A program made the position numbers and the translations under genes. The notes beneath the pieces are model-generated. The model saw nothing but the letters and a program-made list of their open reading frames with translations, had not been told where the DNA came from and searched no databases. Positions 13,928-22,882 of a stretch of DNA of 45,154 bases are shown here, in pieces. Each line of letters opens with the position of its first letter. The stretch's first letter is position 1. The stretch comes from Nocardioides sp. (GTDB lineage Bacteria > Actinomycetota > Actinomycetes > Propionibacteriales > Nocardioidaceae), in the NCBI RefSeq assembly GCF_024509035.1, contig NZ_JANINT010000091.1, positions 1 through 45,154 of the forward strand, written 5' to 3'.

Positions 13928-16132
13928 TCAACCGCGGTAGGTGCGGCAGGGCTGGCTGCGTAGCGACGCACACGGCGGGGCCGAGGACGGTACGCGCACC
14001 CCCGGAACCACCGCGAGCACGAGTCGCGACCGACGTACGGCGTCGGCGGCCACGAAGACCCGCTCGCCGTGGGCGATCGTGTCGAAGGCCCACAGCGGCC
14101 GTGCACCGCCGGGGGCGTCGACGGTGAGGCGCAGGCGGGAACCCGCGCGGAACGCCTGGGCGAAGGGGAACAGCTCGACCCGGACCTTGGTGTAGCGGCT
14201 GGCGGGCAACGGCGCCGCGTCGGACTCGAGGTCGGTGTGCACCGGGGAGACCGCCGTCGACCGGGCGGCGTCGAGCCGACGGTGGCTCGTGCGCAGCCAG
14301 CCGGACTGCACATAGACCTCGGTGCCGTTCGGCCGGACCTCGCTCAGCGTCACCTCGAGGTCGGTGTCGAGGGCGGTGGTGCGCACCCAGAGGTCGACCG
14401 AGCCGGTGCCGATCGGGACGATGCTCGTGCGCAGGGGGGCGGTGATCCAGCCCAGGCCGGTGCCGGCCGGGATCTGGCGCCAGTCGTAGTCGGGGTGTGC
14501 GGCCCAGATGCCCGAGCTCGAGCCGGAGTACGTCGTCTCCGGCAGCGCGCTCGGGTCGGCCCGGTAGCTGCGCTCGCGGGCGGGTCCTGGGCGCTCGTCG
14601 GAGGGAGCCCGGCGCAGGCGGCCGTCGTCGGTGAGGTGCCATGCCGTGGGCCGGAGCGACGGGATCGGCCACGACGCGAAGCTGCGGACGAATCGCGGCA
14701 GGGGCGCACCCGAGGGCTGGCCGGCGGCGGCGCCCTCCTCGAACAGGACCTGGATCGGGTCGTCCGCCTCGAAGCGCTGCAGCGCCTGCTCGTAGGTCAG
14801 GCCGGAGTAGTCGGGCTGCGGTGGCAACGAGAGCCCGGCCACGCCGGTCAGCGACTGGGCCAGGATCGGCGCCACGAGACGCTTGGCCTCCCCGGGCACC
14901 CGGTGCGCGACGTAGAGGTCGAGGAAGTCGGCGTACCGCCCGAACACCCCCAGGCTCAGCGACTCGGTGTGGGAGCCGTTGGTCAGCGAGGCGTAGACGT
15001 GGGGCGCGGAGGTGAGGTCGTCGAGCAGGGCCGGGAAGTGGCCGCCGGTCTGCTCGTCCTGCCAGGCGCCGGCCAGGAAGACCGGCACGTCGATGTCGTG
15101 CGCGAACAGGCTCGGCGAGAGGGGGTCGCCGACCTTGGCGGTGTAGAAGGGGTTGTCGCGGATCATCTGCAGGGGGTCGGGGTTCTGCAGGCGCAGCGCC
15201 TGGTTGGCCGCGCAGACCGTGTCGCCGCCGTCGGCGCGGGTGCGGGCCCAGGCTTGGCCGTACGGCGCCGCCTGCGTGGCGCGCTCGGTCGCCCACGGCA
15301 CCGCGAACCCGGTGTTGAGGATGCCGCCGGGGTAGAGCGTCGCGCGGTAGGTGTCGTCGATGACCGACAGCGGCGAGATCGCCGACAGGTGCGGCGGGCG
15401 GGTGCGCGCGACGTAGAGCTGGGAGATGCCGGGGTAGGAGATGCCGACCATGCCGGCCTGGTGGAACTTCGCCCACGACTGCGCCGCCACGGTCTCGATG
15501 ACGTCGTAGCCGTCGAGGCTCTGGATCGGCTCGAAGTTGGAGAACGAGCCGCCCGAGCAGCCGGTGCCGCGGATGTTCACCCCGACGTAGGCGTAGCCGA
15601 GGGTGTTGTAGAGCAGCGCCATCGTGGTGTTGGCGGGATTGCTCGGGTCGTAGCCGGAGTACTCGACCACGGTCGGGAACGGGCCGGCCCCGTCGGGCAG
15701 CGAGACGTTGGCCGAGAGCGTGGTGCCGTCGCGCGTGGCGATGTAGCCGAAGCCGTCGGCGAGGGACTGGGCGTCGTAGAAGGACTGGGCGGGCGCGGGG
15801 TCGGCGAAGTCCGTGACCCGCACGGTCTCGAGCGGCGCGCCGGAGCCGGCGGGGCGTACGGCGTAGGAGCCCGCCGCCAGCTCGCGCCACGCGAGGCCGC
15901 CCGCGGTGTCGACGATGCCGGTCGCGATCACCGCGCCCTCGGCCCCGACCAGCTCGAGCTGCTCGCCCGGGGTCGCGTCGAGCACGTAGAGCTGGTTGAC
16001 GCTCGGCCGCACGGTGAAGTCGCCCGCGTCGGCGGCGACCGCACCGGGAGCGCCGAGCTGGGCACCCGCGAGCAGGGTCCCGATGACGACGGCCGCGATG
16101 GAGGCTCTGCTCGCTGTGCGCATGCTGCGCAT
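13928..16132 (-). CDS. Secreted CocE/NonD-family hydrolase (X-Pro dipeptidyl-peptidase S15-like)
   Basis: A 734-aa exported protein with a signal peptide (charged start, hydrophobic 11-28, AVA-A site near 33). An N-terminal beta-rich region of about 110 residues precedes the S15 alpha/beta-hydrolase core, with nucleophile Ser232 in GISYPG, an Asp in the AGAWQDEQ loop and His in NGSHTE. A C-terminal jelly-roll domain of about 200 residues is typical of CocE/X-Pro peptidases (WITAPL, GSVDLWVRT, RLRLTVDAPGG). The in-frame ATG at 16123 is an alternative start. It is likely a serine esterase, amidase or peptidase acting outside the cell. The N-terminal domain is not in standard CocE. Confidence 0.87.
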   Translation of the reverse strand: MRSMRTASRASIAAVVIGTLLAGAQLGAPGAVAADAGDFTVRPSVNQLYVLDATPGEQLELVGAEGAVIATGIVDTAGGLAWRELAAGSYAVRPAGSGAPLETVRVTDFADPAPAQSFYDAQSLADGFGYIATRDGTTLSANVSLPDGAGPFPTVVEYSGYDPSNPANTTMALLYNTLGYAYVGVNIRGTGCSGGSFSNFEPIQSLDGYDVIETVAAQSWAKFHQAGMVGISYPGISQLYVARTRPPHLSAISPLSVIDDTYRATLYPGGILNTGFAVPWATERATQAAPYGQAWARTRADGGDTVCAANQALRLQNPDPLQMIRDNPFYTAKVGDPLSPSLFAHDIDVPVFLAGAWQDEQTGGHFPALLDDLTSAPHVYASLTNGSHTESLSLGVFGRYADFLDLYVAHRVPGEAKRLVAPILAQSLTGVAGLSLPPQPDYSGLTYEQALQRFEADDPIQVLFEEGAAAGQPSGAPLPRFVRSFASWPIPSLRPTAWHLTDDGRLRRAPSDERPGPARERSYRADPSALPETTYSGSSSGIWAAHPDYDWRQIPAGTGLGWITAPLRTSIVPIGTGSVDLWVRTTALDTDLEVTLSEVRPNGTEVYVQSGWLRTSHRRLDAARSTAVSPVHTDLESDAAPLPASRYTKVRVELFPFAQAFRAGSRLRLTVDAPGGARPLWAFDTIAHGERVFVAADAVRRSRLVLAVVPGVRVPSSAPPCASLRSQPCRTYRG

Positions 16133-16210
16133 GCTGTCACGGTCCGCCGACCCTGTCCCCGGAGGCGGGGCGCGGCCGCCCTGACCCTCGCCGGCGGCGC
16201 CACCACCTCG

Positions 16211-16216
16211 TAGCCT
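16211..16216 (+). promoter_or_regulatory. -10 element of the 119-aa gene
   Basis: TAGCCT (TANNNT) is followed by 6 nt and the GTG at 16223, which predicts a leaderless transcript and supports this start. Confidence 0.5.
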
Positions 16217-16222
16217 GCCTGC

Positions 16223-16582
16223 GTGGAGATGCCTCGCGTGCTCGTCATCGGCCTGGACCCGTTCCGGGTGCCGGGCCCCTGGGACCCGCAGCCGATCGCG
16301 GCCGGCATCGAGGCGGGTCGCTCACGGTTCGCCGAGCACGGGATCGGCGCCGAGCTCTGCCTGGTCGGACTCGACGGCAGCGACGACGTGCCGGCGGTCG
16401 TCGCCTCGGCGCTGGGCTCGCAGGCATGGGAGTGCGTCGTGATCGGCGGCGGCGTGCGCGGGGACACCGAGCTCCTCGAGCAGGTGGTCAACCTCGTGCG
16501 CCGGCACGCGCCGGACGCCGCGATCGCGTTCAGCGACTCACCCGACGCGACGTACGACGCCGCCGCCCGCTGGCTGGGCTGA
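16223..16582 (+). CDS. Conserved hypothetical protein, Rossmann-like alpha/beta
   Basis: A 119-aa protein with alternating hydrophobic strands and helices: RVLVIGLDP, AELCLVGLDG, ECVVIGGGVRGD, AAIAFSDSP. It looks like a small flavodoxin/Rossmann-type fold and resembles short uncharacterised actinobacterial proteins. The leaderless promoter at 16211 supports the GTG start; an in-frame ATG lies two codons downstream. It has no signal peptide or TM segment. It is divergent from the secreted hydrolase and convergent with the regulator at 16596. I cannot assign a function. Confidence 0.75.
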   Translation: MEMPRVLVIGLDPFRVPGPWDPQPIAAGIEAGRSRFAEHGIGAELCLVGLDGSDDVPAVVASALGSQAWECVVIGGGVRGDTELLEQVVNLVRRHAPDAAIAFSDSPDATYDAAARWLG

Positions 16583-16595
16583 CCGCCGCGCGACC

Positions 16596-17444
16596 TCAGG
16601 GCCGGGACTTGCCCGTGGTCTCCCGCGCGCTCGTGGCCGCGAGGGTGCCGAGGAGCGCGAGCGCCTCGGCGCTGCGTGAGCCCGGCTCGGCGTGGTAGAC
16701 GATCAGCTCCTGACCGGGCGCGGAGCGGACGTCGAACGCGTTGATCCGCAGCGTCAGGTCCCCCACCTCGGGATGGTGGAACCGCTTGGACTCCAAGCGC
16801 CTCCCGCGCGCCTCGTGGGTCTTCCAGAGCTCCACGAACTCCGGGCTGCGCCGGCTCAGCTCGGCGATCACCTCGCGGATGCGGGGGTCGCTCGGCGCGC
16901 GCCCCTGGAGCAGCCGGAACCCGGCGACCGTGTAGCGGGCGACCTCGTCCCAGTCGGCGTAGAACGAGCGCGCGTCGGGATCGAGGAAGATCTTCATCAT
17001 CAGGTTGGGCCCCTGCTGGAACCCGTCGAAGAGCGCGTACGCCAGGGGGTTGCCCGCCAGCACGTCGTACGCGCGCCCCAGGACGATCGCCGGGGTGTCG
17101 GGCCACATCCCCATGAGCCGGAGCAGCTCGGGGTGGACCCGTTCCGGCAGCGGGACGCGACCCTGGCTGGGCGCCAGACCTGCCACGGCGTAGAGGTGCA
17201 GGCGCGCGTCGTCGTCGAGCTGCAGCACCTCGCTGAGGGCGTCGACGACCTGGGCCGAGGGGCTGCGCTCGCGGCCCTGCTCGAGCCGGATGTAGTAGTC
17301 GACACTCATCCCGGCGAGGGTCGCGACCTCCTCGCGACGCAGGCCGGGCACGCGGCGAACGCCATAGGTCGGGATGCCGGCCGACTCGGGGGTGACCTGG
17401 GCACGCCGGGCCCGCAGGTACTCGCCCAGAGGACTCGTCGGCAT
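16596..17444 (-). CDS. XRE-family regulator with MmyB-like ligand-binding domain
   Basis: A 282-aa regulator. The N-terminal helix-turn-helix (about 10-75) carries GVRRVPGLRREEVATLAGMSVDYY and YIRLEQGRERSPS, hallmarks of the MmyB-type actinobacterial regulators. The C-terminal ligand domain (about 105-270) contains the PAIVLGRAYDVLAGNPLAYAL segment. The ATG at 17444 has a TAGACT box 7 nt upstream, so it is probably leaderless; an upstream in-frame start at 17501 is less likely. It is divergent from the SDR-fold gene at 17546, which is a classical target arrangement for this family, where MmyB-like regulators often control a neighbouring SDR. The ligand is unknown. Confidence 0.88.
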   Translation of the reverse strand: MPTSPLGEYLRARRAQVTPESAGIPTYGVRRVPGLRREEVATLAGMSVDYYIRLEQGRERSPSAQVVDALSEVLQLDDDARLHLYAVAGLAPSQGRVPLPERVHPELLRLMGMWPDTPAIVLGRAYDVLAGNPLAYALFDGFQQGPNLMMKIFLDPDARSFYADWDEVARYTVAGFRLLQGRAPSDPRIREVIAELSRRSPEFVELWKTHEARGRRLESKRFHHPEVGDLTLRINAFDVRSAPGQELIVYHAEPGSRSAEALALLGTLAATSARETTGKSRP

Positions 17445-17451
17445 GGTCTCG

Positions 17452-17457
17452 AGTCTA
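17452..17457 (-). promoter_or_regulatory. -10 element of the MmyB-like regulator
   Basis: TAGACT on the minus strand is followed by 7 nt and the ATG at 17444. It predicts a leaderless mRNA and supports this start over the one at 17501. Confidence 0.5.
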
Positions 17458-17545
17458 GGAGCGGGTCCAGCGCCGAAGGAGGGTGCAGCACTCCCAGGCA
17501 CGCCTCACCCTTCCGGCCGACGGCGCAGGCACGCATCGTGAGGGC

Positions 17546-18223
17546 ATGACTCGAACAGGCACGATCGTGATCCTCGGCGCCGGCCCGGGCATCGGCGCCG
17601 CGGTCGCCGACCGCTTCGCGCGCGCCGGGTACGCCGTGGGGCTGGTCGCCCGCAACGCCGATCGGCTCGAGCAGCAGGCGGCCGGGCTCAGCACCACGAC
17701 CGGGGCCCGGGTCGCGCCCGCGACCGCCGACGCGACCGATCCCCCGCAGGTCCGCCGAGCGGTGGCGCACCTCGCGGCCGAGCTCGGCACACCCACGGTG
17801 CTGTGCTTCAGCCCGATCCCCGACATCGGCCTGATCAAGCCGGTGCTCGAGACCCGGCCCGAGGAGCTGATGGCCTCGCTGCAGCTCAACGTCGGCGGCG
17901 CGGCCGCTGCCGTGGAGAGCGTGCTCCCCGGCATGCTCGAGCGCGGCCGCGGGACGCTGCTGTTCACCACCGGCAGCGCCGCGCTCCACCCCGATCCGGC
18001 CCGGGCGGCCAGCGCGGTGACGACGACCGCCGCCACGGCGTACCTCTCCCTGCTGCGGCAGGCCCTCGACGGCACCGGCGTCCGCGTCGGCCACACGGTC
18101 ATCGTTGGCCCGATCGACCGCGAGCGTCCCGACGCGCACCACCCCGACGACGTCGCCGCCGACCTCTGGTCCCACCACGACGGCACGGCCTCGGCGTTCC
18201 CCACGGTCCTACGCCTCGGTTGA
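17546..18223 (+). CDS. SDR-fold protein lacking the catalytic Tyr-Lys pair
   Basis: A 225-aa Rossmann protein with an intact nucleotide loop GAGPGIG (11-17) and the spacing of an SDR, including Ser144 in TTGS. The positions expected for the catalytic Tyr and Lys, 13 and 17 residues after that Ser, are Ala157 and Thr161, and the NNAG motif is replaced by CFSP (87-90). It may bind NAD(P) without standard SDR catalysis. I use the ATG at 17546; the frame stays open upstream to 17483. It is divergent from the MmyB-like regulator with 101 bp between them and is probably that regulator's target. A 6-bp stem-loop (18230-18242) separates it from the convergent lacI gene. Confidence 0.8.
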   Translation: MTRTGTIVILGAGPGIGAAVADRFARAGYAVGLVARNADRLEQQAAGLSTTTGARVAPATADATDPPQVRRAVAHLAAELGTPTVLCFSPIPDIGLIKPVLETRPEELMASLQLNVGGAAAAVESVLPGMLERGRGTLLFTTGSAALHPDPARAASAVTTTAATAYLSLLRQALDGTGVRVGHTVIVGPIDRERPDAHHPDDVAADLWSHHDGTASAFPTVLRLG

Positions 18224-18229
18224 CCACAC

Positions 18230-18242
18230 CGCCGAGTCGGCG
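18230..18242. terminator. Short stem-loop between convergent genes
   Basis: CGCCGA / TCGGCG around a single G, in the 26-bp gap between the SDR-fold gene and the lacI-type gene. It could serve both directions, but it is short and has no U-tract. Confidence 0.35.
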
Positions 18243-18249
18243 CGTGCGG

Positions 18250-19275
18250 TCAGTCGTCGACCGGGCGCGTCGACCCGCGGACGATCAGGTGCGTGGGCAG
18301 CGGGGTGTCCTCGGTGAACGGCTCGGAGTCCTCGACGGCGATGAGGACCTTCTGCATGATCAGCTCACCGAGGGTGTCGAAGTTCTGGCGGACGGTGGTG
18401 AGCGGCGGGAAGAGGTAGCCCGCCTCGGGCACGTCGTCGAACCCCACGACGCTGATGTCCTCGGGGACCCGCAGGCGCCGCTCGCGCAGCGCCGAGAGCA
18501 GACCGATCGACATCTGGTCGTTGCCGACGAACACCGCGGTGCCCGGCTCGAGCTCGAGCTGCAGGCCGCGCTGGTAGCCGGTCGCCGCCGACCAGTCGCC
18601 GAACGCGGGCGGCGCGATCTCCAGGCGGTGCGCGGCCAGCTCGTCGCGCCAGCCCCGCACCCGCTCGATCGCGTCGGGGGAGTTCTGCGGTCCGGCCAGG
18701 TGCAGGATCCGGCTGTGGCCGATGTCGACCAGGTGGCGTACGGCGGCCCGCGCGCCGCGGTACTGGTCGATCGAGACGATCCGCGGGCTGCGCCGTGCGG
18801 TCGAGGCTGCGATGACGACGGGGATGCGGAGGTCGAGGTTGCGCACCAGCTCGAGCACGCCGATGTCGACCACCACGACGACCAGGGCGTCGACGCGCTG
18901 GCGCAGCATGCTGTCCACGACGGTCCGGATCGCCTTGGGGTCGTCGGGCGGGGCGCTGACGGTCTCGACCGCGTAGCGCGCTGCGCGGGCCGCGAAGTTG
19001 AAGTGCATCGCGATCGAGGTCGGCCCGTAGTCGGAGATCCCCGGCGTGACCAGGCCGATCGTGCGGGTGCGCTGGGTGACGAGCGCGCGCGCCGCCGGCG
19101 ACGGGCTGTAGTGCAGCTGCGCGATCGCCTGCTCCACGCGGGCCCGGGTCGAGGGGCGCACGTTCGGCAGGTCGTTGATGACCCGCGACACCGTCTGGTG
19201 GGAGACCCCGGCCAGCCGCGCGACGTCGAAGATGGTCGCGGCCCGGCCGCGGCTGGCGCGTCCGGCCTCGCTCAC
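18250..19275 (-). CDS. LacI-family transcriptional repressor of the sugar ABC operon
   Basis: A 341-aa LacI/GalR regulator. The N-terminal helix-turn-helix and hinge are clear (TIFDVARLAGVSHQTVSRVIND, 14-35; then HYSPSPAARAL), followed by the periplasmic-binding-like effector domain (RTIGLVTPG, VFVGNDQMSIGLLSAL, SVVGFDDVPEAGY). The GTG start overlaps the stop of the second ATPase gene (GTGA), so it is the last gene of the transporter operon. LacI-type operators (25626-25639, 25658-25671, 25740-25753) lie before the first gene, which implies negative autoregulation relieved by the transported sugar. Effector identity is unknown. Confidence 0.93.
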   Translation of the reverse strand: MSEAGRASRGRAATIFDVARLAGVSHQTVSRVINDLPNVRPSTRARVEQAIAQLHYSPSPAARALVTQRTRTIGLVTPGISDYGPTSIAMHFNFAARAARYAVETVSAPPDDPKAIRTVVDSMLRQRVDALVVVVVDIGVLELVRNLDLRIPVVIAASTARRSPRIVSIDQYRGARAAVRHLVDIGHSRILHLAGPQNSPDAIERVRGWRDELAAHRLEIAPPAFGDWSAATGYQRGLQLELEPGTAVFVGNDQMSIGLLSALRERRLRVPEDISVVGFDDVPEAGYLFPPLTTVRQNFDTLGELIMQKVLIAVEDSEPFTEDTPLPTHLIVRGSTRPVDD

Positions 19276-20780
19276 GTGGGCTCTCCGGGCTGAGCGACCA
19301 GCGCGGTCAGCTCCGCCGGGGTGAGCTCGTCGCAGGAGACGGTGTCCACGATGCGCCCGCCCTGCACGATGGCGACCCTGGTGCCCACGCGCAGTACCTC
19401 TTCGAGCTCGGCGGAGATGAACATGACGGACAGGCCGTTGTCGGCGAGCTCGCTGACAAGATTCTGCACCTCGACCTTCGCGCCCACGTCGATGCCTCGG
19501 GTCGGCTCGTCGAGCACGATGAGCCGGGGGGCGAGCGCGAGCAGCCGGGCGAGCAGCACCTTCTGCTGGTTGCCGCCCGAGAGCGTGCCCGCGGGGCGGT
19601 CCGGATCACGCGGCCGGATGTCGAGCGCCTCCATCCAGCTCAGCGCCAGCTCGCGCTGCCGGGCCGGCGCGATCCGGCGTACGATCCCGCGCTCGGCCTG
19701 CACCGCGAGCGTGATGTTCTCGGCGACGCTGAGGTCGCCGATGATCCCCTCGGTACGGCGGTTCTCCGAGGAGTAGACGACCCCGAGGGAGATGGCCGAT
19801 CGGGGGCCGTCGATCGCGTCGGTGCCGCCCTGGATGCGGATGATGCCGGCGTCGAGCCGGTCGATCCCGGTGATCGCCCGGGCGAGCTCGGTGCGCCCCG
19901 AGCCGAGCAGCCCGGCGACGCCGAGCACCTCGCCCTCCACGAGGTCGACGTCGGCCTCGCGGATGCCGGTGCCGACGCTGACCGAGCGCGCGCAGAGGAA
20001 CGGCTCGGCGCCCTCCTCGGCCACCCGCAGGCGCGACCGGGTGCGCAGGTCCTCGACGCTGCGCCCGAGCATCGCCTGGACCAGGTCGATGCGCAGCAGC
20101 TCACGCGTGAGGTACTCCCCCACGAGCTTGCCGTCGCGCAGCACGGTCACCCGGTCGCAGACCTCGTAGACCTGGTCGAGGAAGTGCGAGATGAACACGA
20201 CCGCCACCCCGCGCTCGCGCAGGTCGCGGATCACCCGGAACAGCTCGGCGCACTCGCCCTGGTCGAGGCTCGAGGTCGGCTCGTCGAGCACCAGCACGCG
20301 TACGTCGGTCGAGATCGCCCGGGCGATCGCGATCAGCTGCTGGACCGCCACCGAGTGCTGGCCGAGGAGCGACGCGGGGTCGATGTCCAGACCGAGGTCG
20401 CGCAGCACCTCCCGCGCCCGGTCGCGCATCCGCGCCCAGTCGATCACGCCCCAACGGTGCGACTCCGACCCGAGTGCGATGTTCTCGGCGACCGAGAGGT
20501 TCGGCAGCAGGTCGATCTCCTGGTAGACCGCCCGGATGCCGGCCAGCTGCGCCTCCCGCGGCGAGGAGAACCTCACCTGCCGCCCGTCGAGCTCGATCCG
20601 CCCGGCGGACAGCGGGAGCGCGCCGGTCAGCGCCTTGATCAGCGTGGACTTGCCGGCGCCGTTCTCCCCGATGAGGGAGTGGACCTCACCCGGGAACAAC
20701 CGGAAGTCCACGCCGTCGAGGGCAGCGTCGGCGCCGAAGTAGACCGTGGCGCCGGTGAGCTGGACCAGCGGATCCTCCAT
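19272..20780 (-). CDS. Sugar ABC transporter ATP-binding protein, second copy
   Basis: A 502-aa fused double ATPase of the RbsA/MglA/YtfR type. The N-terminal half has Walker A GENGAGKS (38-45), a degenerate signature HSVAVQQ and Walker B VLVLDEPTSSLD. The C-terminal half has a degenerate Walker A (GLLGSGRTEL), an intact LSGGNQQK signature and Walker [13 protein letters not shown]. It is not identical to the other ATPase of this operon (22879-24468) but is a clear paralogue. It follows the YjfF-like permease by 36 bp and overlaps the lacI-type gene by 4 bp. Why one operon carries two such ATPases is unclear: it may serve another permease pair or an alternate complex. Confidence 0.92.
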   Translation of the reverse strand: MEDPLVQLTGATVYFGADAALDGVDFRLFPGEVHSLIGENGAGKSTLIKALTGALPLSAGRIELDGRQVRFSSPREAQLAGIRAVYQEIDLLPNLSVAENIALGSESHRWGVIDWARMRDRAREVLRDLGLDIDPASLLGQHSVAVQQLIAIARAISTDVRVLVLDEPTSSLDQGECAELFRVIRDLRERGVAVVFISHFLDQVYEVCDRVTVLRDGKLVGEYLTRELLRIDLVQAMLGRSVEDLRTRSRLRVAEEGAEPFLCARSVSVGTGIREADVDLVEGEVLGVAGLLGSGRTELARAITGIDRLDAGIIRIQGGTDAIDGPRSAISLGVVYSSENRRTEGIIGDLSVAENITLAVQAERGIVRRIAPARQRELALSWMEALDIRPRDPDRPAGTLSGGNQQKVLLARLLALAPRLIVLDEPTRGIDVGAKVEVQNLVSELADNGLSVMFISAELEEVLRVGTRVAIVQGGRIVDTVSCDELTPAELTALVAQPGEPT

Positions 20781-20816
20781 CGGACCATTATCGAGGATGA
20801 TCGCCGTCCCGGCCGC

Positions 20817-21836
20817 CTATCGTCGTCTCTCCGCACGGACCACGATCACCCGCTGGACGACGATGAACGAGAGCAGCATCAGCCCGACGATGATGCGCGT
20901 CCAGGACTGCTCGGCGCCCATGTAGGAGATCACCGTCTTGATCGTGCCGTAGACGAGCACGCCGATCACCGATCCCAGGATGTAGCCGGTGCCACCGGTC
21001 AGCAGCGTCCCGCCGATCACGACGGCGGCGATCACGTCGAGCTCGGTCCCGATGCCGTTGCGCGGGTAGCCGGCGCCCGAGTACGCCGTCAGGACCAGGC
21101 CCGCCAGGCCGCCGCAGAGGCCGCTGATGACGTAGACGAGCACCTTCGTGCGAGCGACCGCGAGGCCCATCAGCCGCGCCGACTGCTCGTTGCCGCCCAC
21201 GGCGTAGATCGTCCGGCCGAACCGCGTGTACTGCATGACGAACGCGCCCAGCAGCGCGACGACGAGCGCCAGGATGCCGGTGGGCGTGATGTACCAGTCG
21301 CCGAACCGGTACCGCGTGGTCTGCAGCCACAGCACGGCGTCGTCCTCGACGCGGATGGACTTCAGGCTGACCACGAACGCCAGGCCGCGCCCCAGGAACA
21401 GCCCGGCCAGCGAGGCGATGAACGGCTGGACGTCGAAGTACTGCACGAGCACACCGACGAGCAGGCCGATCAGACCACCCGCCACGACGATGCCCGGCAC
21501 GACCAGCACGGCCGGGTAGCCGGCGTCGAGGAGCGCGGCGCACGAGATGCCGGTGAAGGCCATCACCGAGCCGACCGAGAGGTCGATCCCGCCGGTGACG
21601 ATGACCATCGTCATCCCGACGGCCAGGATGACCAGGTAGGCGTTGTCGAGCAGCAGCGCCGAGAGGGTGCGGGGCGTGACGAACTCGCCGAAGTGGATCT
21701 GCGCGCCGATCAGGAGCAGCACGAAGATCAGCAGGGCGGCGAAGGTCGGCATCATCGAGGCGTGCCGGCTCACGAAGGTGCGGGCGTGCTCGGAGACGCG
21801 CTCGCGCCGACCGATCGCCATCGTGCTCTGGCTCAT
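20817..21836 (-). CDS. yjfF: Sugar ABC transporter permease, YjfF-like
   Basis: A 339-aa inner-membrane permease of the BPD_transp_2 family with about eight to ten hydrophobic segments. The family motif GMTMVIVTGGIDLSVGSVMAF (near 73-93) and the loop ELDVIAAVVIGGTLLTGGTG are clear, and the DNAYLVILAVGMT region resembles E. coli YjfF. The ATG overlaps the stop of the YtfT-like permease (ATGA). The two permeases probably form a heterodimeric channel, as in the galactofuranose transporter. Confidence 0.92.
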   Translation of the reverse strand: MSQSTMAIGRRERVSEHARTFVSRHASMMPTFAALLIFVLLLIGAQIHFGEFVTPRTLSALLLDNAYLVILAVGMTMVIVTGGIDLSVGSVMAFTGISCAALLDAGYPAVLVVPGIVVAGGLIGLLVGVLVQYFDVQPFIASLAGLFLGRGLAFVVSLKSIRVEDDAVLWLQTTRYRFGDWYITPTGILALVVALLGAFVMQYTRFGRTIYAVGGNEQSARLMGLAVARTKVLVYVISGLCGGLAGLVLTAYSGAGYPRNGIGTELDVIAAVVIGGTLLTGGTGYILGSVIGVLVYGTIKTVISYMGAEQSWTRIIVGLMLLSFIVVQRVIVVRAERRR

Positions 21837-22882
21837 GACGTGACCTCCACACCGGTGGTGACCTCGGGGGCGGGGTGGTGCCTGCGGCCGCCGGTCATGC
21901 GCCGGGCGACCTGGTAGACCCGGGGCGACTGGATCAGCACCACGAGGATCACGACGAACGCGAAGAACACCGGGCTCTCCGCCGAGGAGACTCCGAGGAA
22001 CAGGATCGTCGACTGCAGGGTCTGGATGATGAGCACGCCGATGACGGTGCCGGCGATCGAGAACTTGCCGCCGGTGAGCGACGTACCTCCCAGGACGACG
22101 GCGAGGATCGCGTACAGCTCGATCAGCTCGCCGGCCGCGTTCGCGTCGGCGGCCATGATGTTCGAGCTGTAGATGACCCCGGCCACCCCGGCGAACGTTC
22201 CGCTGACGACGTAGGCGCCGAGGATGATCCCCCGGGACCGCACGCCGGTCAGGCGGCTCGCCTCGGGGTTGATGCCGACGGCCTCGGTGAGGACGCCGAG
22301 GGCGGTACGCCGCTCCATCAGGGCGATCAGCGCGATCGCCGCGACCGAGATGAACAGCGCGAACGGGAGCCCGAGCAGGTGGCCGCTGGCGACGTACTTC
22401 AGCGGCGGGCTCGTCACGGTCGTGATGAAGCCGTCGGTGATCAGCAGGGCGACCCCGCGACCGGCGAGCATCAAGACGAGCGTCGCGATGATCGGCTGGA
22501 TCTCCAGGACCGCCACGAGGAAGCCGTTCCAGGCGCCCAGGACCAGGGCGACCAGGACGCTGACCACGATGGCGACGAGCACGGTGCCGACGTTGCCCGG
22601 GTCGGACGACCCGTCGATGATCGTGAGCGCCACGGCGCCGGAGACCGCCATCACCGCACCGACCGAGAGGTCGATGCCTCGGGTCGCGATCACCACGGTC
22701 ATGCCGAGCGCGACCAGCATGAGGGGCGCACTGTTGCGCAGGATGTCGATCAGCGCGCCGTAGAGCTCGCCGTCGCGGACCGTGATCTGGACGAACCGCG
22801 GGCGGGCGATGGCGTTGACCAGGATCAGGGCCACCAGCGATACGACCGGCAGGAACAGCCGGTGCCGCATCCATCGGGTCAC
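21833..22882 (-). CDS. ytfT: Sugar ABC transporter permease, YtfT-like
   Basis: A 349-aa inner-membrane permease. It shows GMTVVIATRGIDLSVGAVMA (near 60-79), the IQPIIATLVLMLAGRGVA segment characteristic of YtfT, and ELYAILAVVLGGTSLTGGKF near the C-terminus. The GTG start overlaps the ATPase stop (GTGA), and the stop overlaps the next permease start (ATGA). In E. coli the same order, ATPase then YtfT then YjfF, encodes the galactofuranose importer. The sugar carried here cannot be fixed from sequence alone. Confidence 0.92.
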   Translation of the reverse strand: MTRWMRHRLFLPVVSLVALILVNAIARPRFVQITVRDGELYGALIDILRNSAPLMLVALGMTVVIATRGIDLSVGAVMAVSGAVALTIIDGSSDPGNVGTVLVAIVVSVLVALVLGAWNGFLVAVLEIQPIIATLVLMLAGRGVALLITDGFITTVTSPPLKYVASGHLLGLPFALFISVAAIALIALMERRTALGVLTEAVGINPEASRLTGVRSRGIILGAYVVSGTFAGVAGVIYSSNIMAADANAAGELIELYAILAVVLGGTSLTGGKFSIAGTVIGVLIIQTLQSTILFLGVSSAESPVFFAFVVILVVLIQSPRVYQVARRMTGGRRHHPAPEVTTGVEVTS

